Part shown: one piece after another, positions 53,340-64,000 of the stretch
How the letters are laid out: each line of letters begins with the position of its first letter
Position numbering within the stretch: position 1 is the stretch's first letter
Assembly (NCBI RefSeq): GCF_964340395.1
Contig: NC_135564.1
Span: 15,439,012-15,503,011 of the forward strand
From: Glandiceps talaboti
Taxonomy: Eukaryota > Hemichordata > Enteropneusta > Spengelidae
Direction: 5' to 3'
Length of the DNA: 64,000 nucleotides
The notes under the pieces: model-generated
What the model saw: the letters and a program-made list of their open reading frames with translations, nothing else
Database searches by the model: none
Told to the model about the DNA's origin: nothing
Position numbers and translations under genes: made by a program

Positions 53340-56300
53340 TAACAATATCTCAATACATCATGGACTGGAAAGAGATATAAGCTTATACTCCATATGTTGG
53401 AAATTATGTCATTGACCTGTCGGCAAACCCTGGCGATAAAGACAATATCTCGATGCATCTGTACTGAACTCTCTATAGCGTCTCTTTGCCATGAAGAATT
53501 GGTCGTCAGAACGTATTTTCCATGTTGAAATCATACATAGGAATATGTTTTCCTTTTTAGACATTACTTGCAGACATTGAAGACATTTGAACATTAGCGC
53601 TAATTAAAACCTAACACATTCCCTTTGTTAAAGATGTACTTGGAATTAAAACACCATACTGTTTTCAGATTTGCTATATGAGCGTATGCAGACATTACGG
53701 TAACCGACGGACACGTGGAACTCAACGTTTGAACCCATCCTGGCTATCAGAACGACATGTAATCATATGAACACATTAAAAGAAATCCAGGCACCTTAGC
53801 TTTATACACAAGTTTACCAGATGAGATACCATTCAGGTCCGTATTAATTAAACAACGTTATTACGTCATGGCTTATAGACCCAATAACTATTGGGAAGAG
53901 CAAGGACTATTGAAAATATTAATTTACAAGGTAATGTACAGCTGTGACTCCCGTCCAATATCTTTCCTTAAAAGCAAACAAAGGAAAGAATAATGTCTAT
54001 GGTCACAATAAACGCATATTTCTCACGATACCTTTTACTTGATTGGTTTTTCACATATGTGCAACAATACCCCGATACAAGTGTTACTGTCTTGTTAGTT
54101 TTCTTTTGCTTTGTCGTGTACATGTCAAGACTATTCTACCATTGTGCATGAACTTAAGGAATACATACACAGTTAATCAAAGTATTGTATACATTACACT
54201 CAATGGCTGGCGAGGAGCTAGCACTGTCAATAACTTTATTTTTACGAAAAATATATGCAGTGGATGGAATACTGAGTCGTGTATGTATGGACGTTGAATG
54301 TAAATTTACATGAATGTATATCTCCATGCTTTCAGTGAGAATTATGTTTTATAGCTCACTTATATTTTTTAATTTTATGACAATATATATCGTGCATTGT
54401 TGAATCCCAGAGCATTTGTTCTCAAGAATGATATGTACTATATTATACACTGTAACCCTGGAAGACTATTTTCCGTTAACTTACTGAAAAACAAAAACGC
54501 AATAATAAGTAACACTAAAATGCCTTCAGTATGGTAAGTAGTAGAATTAATCTTTGAGAACTAGCTGACGACCGTAAAGTTGGAAAATTTCCAGTAGGAA
54601 GAATATATAGGTTTACAGTATATATTTATTGGGTGTAAAAATGTAACAACGAAATTATTGCATATATCTTTTTTAATTTCTTTAACTTTCGTTTTCAATT
54701 TTTGTAAAATATACTTTATCAATTTTGTATACCTTTTGTGACATTTTAGATATTCAGTATTTTCAACTGACAATATAATTATATTTCCACTTGACAGTTA
54801 TGAATAACATGAAAAGGAAAAAAAGTGTTCGTAACTGGGTATAAGATTATACGTTTTGGAGAGTAATTTAGGCTGCATATTGAAATATATCTGTTGATGA
54901 AAGATGATTGTTAATGTCCTTGTCGGCATGCATCGACATATTTTTTAGAATAGAGTGATTTATATTAAGCATTTTTCACCCAAGTAGCGCCAATTCAAGG
55001 CTTAAAAGATGTGCATTTATACGAATGATGTTATTGTACTTACGATGGGCAATATTTTAGTTTTGTCTTTAAATATCATTGCCTTGATATTTCATATTAG
55101 GACAATCGTTGGTCTTACCTTGGAAAATGTAGAAGAGAATGGTGATATCTTCAATTATACGTCAAGTACATAACCACTTCAAGTATTCATATTTAGTTCC
55201 TTACAACCATAGACACCATTCTATATGTTATAAAGGAACTGCAATTTCAATATAGTGGCATCACCTGTGAAATTTTAAAACAGGTTTTGTAATTTATCGT
55301 CATGTACACATCCATACAGATTTTCCCACATATATTTGTTAAAGTTCATACACTTTGAAATAGATGTGAATGAATGTGAACGGTAAAATGTCCGTGGACA
55401 TGAGAGGTGCAAAGACTTCAAAGATACTTTTGTACCGTTCCCTGAGTCATGGTAATACCGTCAATTGTGTGACTTTGTTTTCAATCCTGTACACTTACAT
55501 TCCATTTTAGACAGGTAGTATTTGTCACCTTGATTGTTACAAATATTTCTGTATGACTTATGAACATCAAAAAGAGAGACAATTTGAGAATATATCTTTA
55601 TGAAAATGCTGTCACATTAACGACACGATAATGTTATATTCTCCTGTAAAAGCAGCATGTCACCATTATATTCATTTATTGATAGCTGTTAAGTTCACCT
55701 TGAAATAAGCTGAGCTTATCTTGTGATTATTAGAAATGCTTGGTAATTAATCAAGTTAAATATACATTTTCAAGTGACTATAAGATTTGATATATATGCA
55801 TGGTAATTAATTGTTTGAATAAATATTAATAGGCACTGGCCATAACCTTGATATATATACTTTGTAGAAGAATGGCAATTTCAAATTAATGTCATGAGTT
55901 GCCGATTTTAGAGAGATTGTTATTTGGGTACTAGTATTGACAGTCATAATAGAACATGCGAATTATATTGCTGAAGTATATGTATTTTGGATTTAGTTTG
56001 ACTAGAAATTAGATGTAGATAAGTTTAAAGGTGACTTTGTAGATACATATTCCATTCCAAATAATGTACTAGAAATACATTTTGATGCATGCACTTACTT
56101 TTGTATATAAATATCAACTTTCAATTTAAATTTATATTGCTCGTGTGGAATTTGTTTATAAAAGGTGTAGTGCTTTTGATATGTGCCTGTATATTACAGA
56201 CACTGTGTGTGCGATAAGTGAAAACTCTTTGTAGTTAATGACCCATGCCTTCAACATCATAGTATGACATTGGACCGATCTTAGACGTTCAAAAGGGAAA

Positions 56301-59300
56301 ATTTAAGACAAAATGAAGACAATTTGATATAACTGAGTCCTAATTTGTCACTGGCCGAGTGCTAGCCTAGTACTAATCCCTCTGAATGTTTGGTTACTAA
56401 TTTGTTAATGGCATAGTGCTAGGCTAGTACCAGTCCTGTTGAACTTGGCATGACTGGTTATTTCTTTGGTATTGGTCAAGAGCTAGCTAGCCTACTTGAC
56501 GTGATCGGGTCCTAATTTGGTAATGGATAAGTGCTAGTCGAGTACTAATACTATTGAACTTGGCATGACTGCGTACTGATTTGTATTGGCCAACTGCTAG
56601 CCTAGTACTAGTCCTGCTGAACCTGACAACTGAGACGTAATATGTTGATGGCTGGATGCTAGCATAGTGCTAGTCCAGTTGACCTTGATAAGACTGAGTC
56701 CTATTTTAACAGCGGGTAAGTGCTAGCCTAGCGTTATGCCCTTTGACCTCAATATGACGAATAACATGCTATGCGTTCACCAGATTGACCTACAGCCTAG
56801 CGTCATTCATAGAACAACCCATTGATGTATTTGTACAATGACAAACGGTGACTAGACTAATTAAATTCACTGTACAGTCATTGTAGTTTTGATGTGAAAC
56901 GTGTGTTGTTAGGCAGCTCTAAATCTTTGTGGACAGAGAAGGTAACATATGACCCTATCGTTTGATAGGTAGCATCCATTATGTGAACTGGGTAGGCCTA
57001 GTCTCTATTTGGTATGAAGATCACAGCTACAAAGCAACAGGTGGCTGTTCAACTTAGTTTAATTACTCATTGGCCGATAACATGCACCAGAAAACTGTTG
57101 AGTATATATTCTGAATCATTTTCTTTTCAATAGAGCAATCAGATATTATATATTACATCTGTCCTTACCCATAAATAAACATAATAACGATCACACGATC
57201 CACATATACTATTACATGTATATATGGGTAAACAATCCATCCAACCTCAGACTACTAACGAATCGATTTTAGATATTAAATGCAGTAAAGTGTAAATGAT
57301 TTCACCTGTTGACCTGAAAGATTTGTGAGTTGTAGCATGATCTAAATGGCAGTACATAAAACGCTAAAACATTTCTCGTCGTAGGCTCTCCGCTCATCAC
57401 GCGGCAAAAGTAAGCGAGTGATAACGAGCGCCCCCAACAGCAACATCGTTTAAGCTATTTACTTATGTATTTCATCCCAGGAGAAGAAATTTCTAAATGT
57501 TTGTATTGAAATGTCCACCCTTTAAACTGATACTGAAATAGTGCATAATCATACTAATACGATATCCTGGTCAACTTCAAACACACGGAATTTTTGTAAT
57601 GTATTTGTTTCACCATAGCCATTTATCTTCAACGTCAACGGTTTGGCATTATCACTACATCCTGAATATAACCTTCAAAATGGTTTATTCTGTAACTTCA
57701 GGGTCTCTCGATCGATAATTATCTTTTTTCATACATGAATTATTTTTAACTCTTTCCAACAATTGAAACATACCGAATCTAATCTAGCAACTAGTATAAC
57801 CCTGGCTTATGCGGTTAAGTGCGGTACATTTCCTCGTATGTATTACTTAAGATTGGCTGAATCGGTTTTTCCTAAGCAGTGCAATCAGATAATACATTTG
57901 TCCTTACCCAAACATATTAATTTCTCACAATTATACGTCACACATGCCATTCATACTAGTATATGGGTATACAACACAACCATGATGACTCCGAATTTTT
58001 CATATATATCGACGCCATTAATTTGCTATGGATATATAAACATCTCAATCTCAATCAGTTTATTTCATAACAATAAGGCCACAGGCCCAAAGAGCAAACA
58101 GTAATACAAACGTTTCAGTTCATAGAGGGAGATTCCTCTCTATTTTTCATTGCAAAATAAATAAATGAAGCTAAATTATTTAGATAAGTGATATATATAA
58201 ACATGATGCAATGTGATCCTATATTTTTAGTTCACTATATATCATTATGCATAATGGTATTACATAGTAATAATACAGTCAGAAGAACTTATAAATCTGG
58301 GTAGGAATAACACTACATGACTACCTTAGACACGACAAGTTAATAAGCCGACCGAAATTTGAACCACCAGTAAAATAGTTCAACTACATAGTAACTAGAT
58401 GTCCATACAATAGACATGCTGTTTTCAACGGTTAAGATACACATTATAATACAATATTGTGTGTTGGTATGATATTTTAGAATTTAGTATTCTTTTTATT
58501 AGTCAGCAATTCATTTCATATACAAGAAGAACTGAGATGTTGAATTCAGCAAAGTGTAAATGATTTGACCTGTTGACGTAAACGATTTGTTGTAGTATGA
58601 CTCTACATTAATACAAAGCTCAGACCACTTGTACAATGGCAGTGCATACGGCTACAAGTAAGCGAGTGATAACAAGCGCCCCCACCGGCAAATCGTTTAG
58701 TCTATTTATCGTTGTATTACATCCCAGTTTCCACATCAGGTTTGCATTGACATTTCCACCCTTTAAACTGATACTGAAATAGTATGGAACTGAAATAGTT
58801 TTCAAACACATGGAATGCTTTAATATACAAATTACTTGTTTGACCAAAGACGTCTTTCTCTAACGACTATTCTTTTATAACATTGGCAGTACTTTCTGAA
58901 TGTAGCCTTCAAAATGGTACTTCAGGGTCTTTCATATTTATCTTTGTTTTATATATGAACTGTTTTTACGTCTTTCCAACAACTTAACCACACCGAATAT
59001 AATCTAGCAATTGGTATAACCCTGGCAAGAAATTTATTTATCGATATAAGTAATTATAATACGAAATACTTATTTAATACCAATGAATTTGATACACCGT
59101 GCAGTCTTGCTTTCAAATCGATGATCATGTTGTATCGGCGTCGATTACTTCTCAACTCGGTTTTGAACATTTGCAAATCTTCACATGAACAACGGATCGG
59201 AGAACGAGAACGAGGTTACTGATCAAACGTCATCACTTCATTTGCCTGTAAAGTTCTTTCCTTCAGGACCTCGACCATTACTCTTGTACTATATTACGCT

Positions 59301-62217
59301 GTTGGCCATACAAAAGTGAAAGTGAGGCTGGTTTTCTCTGAGCAGAATTTGATGCCTACGAAGCCAAGCAAGAGGAATCATGTTTATCAACCTTACATCA
59401 CAAGGTTTCTCTCAAGTAAAGATACAAAAATAGACTAGAAATCTGATGATAAATCTAAAGTTGATTTTGTTTATTCCAGATAATGTACTGGAAATGCATG
59501 TTGAATAAAACTGTTATTTATGTACATAAATATTCTTATTAGGTTTCAGTTTAAATAGATATTGCTTGCCTGTAATATGCTAAGAAACTTTGCAATGATT
59601 TTGAAATGTGTTTCCGAAGTGTAATACAATATATACATATGTGGGAAAAGTTGCACATAATGACATCATGGCCTGATAGGACCATTGGACTGATCTAGGA
59701 TATCTAAAATCAAAAGACTAGAGCTTGATATAACTGAGTCGCAATTCAACTTGTCAATGCCAAAGTGTAAGCATAGTATTAATTCCACTGAACTTGACAT
59801 GACTGGGTACTAAATTTGTATTTGTACAAGTACTGGCGTAGTACCGGTCCTTTTGAACTTGACGTGAGTGAGTCCTAATATAGTAGTGACCGAGTGCTAG
59901 CCTTGTACTAGTCCTGTACTAGTCCCGTCAAACAGTTGACCTTGATATGATTGAGTCCTAATTTGACGATGGCTAAGAGCTAGTCTAGCGATGGGCCTGG
60001 TTGACCTCAATATGACAAATAACATGCTATGTCTTCCCCTGGTTAACCTCACGTCTGGTGTAATGCATAGACCAAACCATTGATGCATTCATTGGCACAA
60101 CGCCAAACGTCTTCGTCTTGCAGCTAGACAAGTCCACTGTACAGTCAGTGTTGTTATTGTAGTTTTGATGTGACATGTTTGTCGCCTGACAGCTCTATAA
60201 CTTGTGGACAAAGATTGTAACCTTTGACCCAAGTACTTGATATGTCCTTAAATAGCCTTTACCTGGTGTGCCTAACTAGGTAGCATTCCACTATATAAAC
60301 GGGTATGGCATAGTCTCTAATTTGTGAGGAGATCGATGCTACAAATCCACAGGTGATTATTCAACTTATTGTAACTCATTGGCCGGTAACATGCATCAGA
60401 AAACTGTTGTATCTCTTCAAGTAGGTATTACTTAAGACCGACTGTATTGTGTTTTTCTAAGCAGACAATCATATATCAAACCTGTCCTTACCCAAACGCA
60501 CAATTAGTTTCCAATAAGCATGCATCACACGTTCCACTAATACTTGTATGCAATACTGTCAACACCTTCTACAACACTGGCTCGGTCTATGAATACCATC
60601 AAATTTCCTTTCGCGGTGTTTCAGTTTATTCAACAATACAAACGCATTGAGATGGTGTCCCAGATTTTCCTGTAGACCCTTCATTTTTATTTCACAATAT
60701 TTTGACACACATAATAAAGGTTACATGTTGAAAATAAAGTGAGAGCAAACATGGTTTGAAATCAGTCTATAACTACCCAAAATACTACTGTGGCCAATTT
60801 CGGGTATGATCCTAGCTATAGATGTTTTGTTTAAATACAATTTATCTTAATTACATCAAAGGCAAACTGACCTCAAGAAAAGGACCTCAATATGACTAAT
60901 AACTTGCTATGTGTTCCCCTGGTTGACCTCAAGTCTAGTGTCATAAATAGGAACAAACCATTGATGCATTGGCACAATGCCAAACGTCTTCGTCGTTGTC
61001 TAGACTAGTCTACTGTACAGTCAGTGTTGTCATTGTAGATTTGATGTGACATTTGTGTCGCCAGACAGCTCTGTAACTTGTGGACAAAGAATGTAACCTT
61101 TGACCCGAGTACTTGATATGTCCTTAAATAGCCTTTACCTGGTGTGCCTAACTAGGTAGCATTCCACTATATAAACGGGTATGGCATAGTCTCTAATTTG
61201 TGAGGAGATCTCTGCTACAAATCCACAGGTGGTTATTCAACTTATTGTAATTCATTGGCCGATAACATGCATCAGAAAACTGTTGTATCTCTCCTAGTAT
61301 GTATTACTTAAGACCGACTGTATTGTGTTTTCCTAAGCGGACAATCAGATATTAAACCTGTCCTTACCCAAACGCGCAATTAGCTTCCAATAATCATGCA
61401 TCACACGTTCCACTCATACTTGTATGCAATACTGTCAACACCTTCTACAACCCTGGATCGGTCTATGAATACCACCAAATTTCCTTTCGCAGTGTTTTAG
61501 TTTATTCAACAATACAAACGCATTGAGATGGTGTCCCACATTTTCCTGTAGGCCCGACCCTTCATTTTTTTTCCACAATATTTTGACACACATAATAAAG
61601 GTTACATGTTGAAAATAAAGTGAGAACAAATATGGTTTAAAATCACTCTATAACTACCCAAAATACAGCTGTGGCCAGATTCGGGTATGATCCTTAATTA
61701 CACCAATTTCAAATATAATTGACTTGAAAAAGAAATATAGAAAAGTTCAGGCCAGTTTTATACAATTTGACAGGTTCTACGTTGTATTTCCTTCTTTCTT
61801 TAACGTTTCATTTTTATGGAAATTTGGAACTTAGCGTAGTGATGCCAGTAAATCATTTCAAGTATTGTTCACAAAGAATAGAATGATGCAATTCTATGTA
61901 ATAGCTATATGATGAATACATACTAATCCAAACGAATAAACAGGCCAAAATAATTGCCCACTTTGCTCTCTTTTTAATTTTTTGAATTTTGTATGAGTGT
62001 TTCTACTACAAATGTATTATAATTACCGACTACTTAAGACATCTCCTGTGACTGACCCACAGGTACACTTCTCTTTTTGTCACACCCCATAGCACGTCAC
62101 TGACTTCCTTTCAAATGTTAATGTAACACAGACCGCCATCGCCATTCCTCCTTCTCAGTACAAGTGGTCATTATTGCTCATGATCTAGTACGGATTTGAC
62201 TGTCTCGAAATATTGAA
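53340..62217. repeat. NLR inter-gene spacer 2 (block to 62273 near-identical to 37257-46191)
   Basis: Same content and order as spacer 1, offset 16083 then 16082 bp: minisatellites at 56333-56757 and 59734-60017 and the internal tandem duplication at 60003-61693. No supportable gene. The AATAAA at 54007 probably serves copy B. The block ends inside the copy C DED exon. Confidence 0.85.
56333..56757. repeat. 62-bp minisatellite, spacer 2
   Basis: The same seven units as 40251-40675, apparently base for base. Confidence 0.8.
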
Positions 62218-62533
62218 ATGGCATTTAAAATCCACCCATTACGTAAACTTTACCACGAGCTCAATCACGAACTAAGCGAACGTGAGCATGAGGAACTTAA
62301 AAACCTTGTACGTGGTCAACAAATTACGGTATGGGACATGTCGTCATTGACCAAACCAGTGGACGTCTTTATCAAATTGGAGGAAAATGGTTATATCAAG
62401 GAAGACAATTTAGACTTGCTAAAGGCGTTATTGGAAGCAATTCGAAGACCTCCACTTGTACAAAAAGTCGAAGACTTCGAGAAAGAACGGGGAAATCGTC
62501 CTGATGACCTTTGCCACAAGTTATCTGAAACAA
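62218..62533 (+). CDS. NLR copy C, DED exon (gene continues past the window)
   Basis: 316 nt, phase-1 donor, the same architecture as copy B. It encodes a DED with FIKLEENGYIKEDNLDLLK and VQKVEDFEKER. The first 56 nt equal copy B, then about 19 differences follow over 260 nt, many changing residues (such as LGEGEHED to LSEREHEE and QISAWD to QITVWD). The frame is open. Later exons would lie beyond 64000. Confidence 0.8.
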
Positions 62534-64000
62534 GTAAGTTCACTTGTAAACAAGACTATAAATCATTTCTGTGTTACGTAGACATTGGAAACTGTTTTAT
62601 GTTTTGATATATATTAACTCTTCAAGTGACGACGACTTCAAATATGAAATTCGCACAGAACACCTCAAAGTCCTACTCATAGTGCATTATTTGTTGTACA
62701 TAGTATGTAGGTTTATTCATCGTAATTGTGATTACTAAAAATGAAGTGATTTTTTTAAAATTTAAACTAACCACAATGTTTGAATGCAAAATGGTGAAAG
62801 TTGTAAAAATGTATGAAAAAAATCAAAAACAATCTATAAAATCTTAATCGATCTACCATGAAAGGACTTTAGTATGCAACATGTACTTCCTTCACATTTA
62901 CATTTAATGTTAAATGAAATCGTTACCTATCAATTTAACACTAAACTTGCACGACAAAAATATCCATAAGTTTAATCATGGACGACAATAGTATACTGAT
63001 GAAGTAAAGAAACATCAATAATTCACCATAATTTATATTTCTTAACGTTAAACAACATTACAGCTAAAAGTTCACAAATATTATTACAATGAAATAGTTT
63101 CTTTCTTGTAGATATATGCGAGAAAAAACCCGCTAACAACCGCGCGCAATACTGATCTTCGTAGGTTATAATGCACTATAAGGTGAGGTTTGTTTTGCAC
63201 TGAGCTTTCGATCTGTCTTGGTTGACGGTCCTCATAATCATATGCATCGGAATGACAGTTTCATAGTTACAGCTGGCCACTAGGTGGCGGTATGATCAAA
63301 ACGGTTGTAAACGTTTAATCATATTGTTCGGTACATCGACGACCTGTCTCTGTTGATCATGGGCTTTCAAGAAGGTCACCATGAACGTACGTAGTCGTTA
63401 ACTGGGAACAGTATTTTCATGACTAACTGTAATTAGATATATTGTTGTGTCCGGGCTGTCAGAAGGGCTGAGAAGCATAACACGATTGAGATTTTGACAC
63501 CTTCCCTTCGTTCAGTGATGTCACAAGACACCGTCATAAAAACTGGGAGTCGAGGAATAGTCAGATTTTTAAAATATACCCATTGAACAAACATGTTACG
63601 ACTGTATGCTGTTTCGATATTATTTAGTCGCTATCTATAATGAAGATAACATGTAGTGTAGTACTAATTCACCCAACTTGCTTTATATATTAGACCAACG
63701 TTGGGGTAGTTATATTAACCAACAATTAATAACACACGAATGAATGTCTTTTTTATATTGTAAACAAACACAGTAATATTAGGACCATATAGTGATAGTC
63801 ATACTTAATGGCAGAACACCTTACGATGGAAGCTCAGTTTAATAATTCCATAGTTTCTAGTGTTATGTACATTGTATTTACGATAAATATACCACAATTA
63901 CAACAGTAAAACGAGCCTACTTGTAGACTTGAAAGACTAATGCTAATACACTATTTCAGCTATCTTATGTATCATTTTGATTTTCGAATTTTTGCTCGTC
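62534..64000. other. Intron 1 of NLR copy C, cut by window end
   Basis: Alignable to copy B intron 1 (46452-47680) with many small differences. Relative to B it has about 254 extra bp (about 63296-63549) with no inverted ends or ORF seen, and a 50-bp loss near 63662. No exon recognised. Confidence 0.6.

Overview
The window is nuclear DNA from an animal, AT-rich, with intron-split genes, GT-AG splice sites, long microsatellites and short inverted-repeat transposon remnants. Orthologues of CNEP1R1, MED10 and DHCR7 can be rebuilt exon by exon. Together with a local expansion of NACHT receptors carrying a death-effector domain (DED), they point to a marine invertebrate, either an invertebrate deuterostome or a lophotrochozoan. 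The sequence alone does not settle the phylum. Human comparisons are from memory, and no search was run.

Layout. 178-4490 (+): CNEP1R1, six coding exons, 123 aa. 7185-10114 (-): MED10, four coding exons, 139 aa, tail to tail with CNEP1R1. The first AATAAA downstream of each stop lie next to each other at 5711-5732. 10115-15955: intergenic, with microsatellites and a MITE-like element. 15956-20540 (+): DHCR7, four coding exons, 478 aa. 20541-29922: gene-poor, with repeated segments and hairpin insertions.

29923-64000 (+): a tandem NLR array with a period of about 16 kb. Copy A (29923-37256) looks like a recent pseudogene with two in-frame stops. Copy B (46136-53339) is open through DED, linker and NACHT. 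Copy C starts at 62218 and runs off the window. Genes A and B are clearly diverged, but the spacers after them (37257-46191 and 53340-62273, 8.9 kb each) are almost identical, with only some 16 differences noticed by eye. That points to a recent conversion or recombination event, or to an assembly problem.

Most novel signal: tiny near-perfect hairpins (31-86 bp) flanked by 6-7 bp direct repeats at 9334-9380, 20759-20858, 24159-24203 and 25458-25509. Three share the terminus CATAGAC. They look like insertions with target-site duplications.

The three single-copy genes are unrelated housekeeping genes: a nuclear-envelope phosphatase subunit, a Mediator subunit and a sterol reductase. The NLR array is a separate, fast-changing innate-immunity-type cluster.
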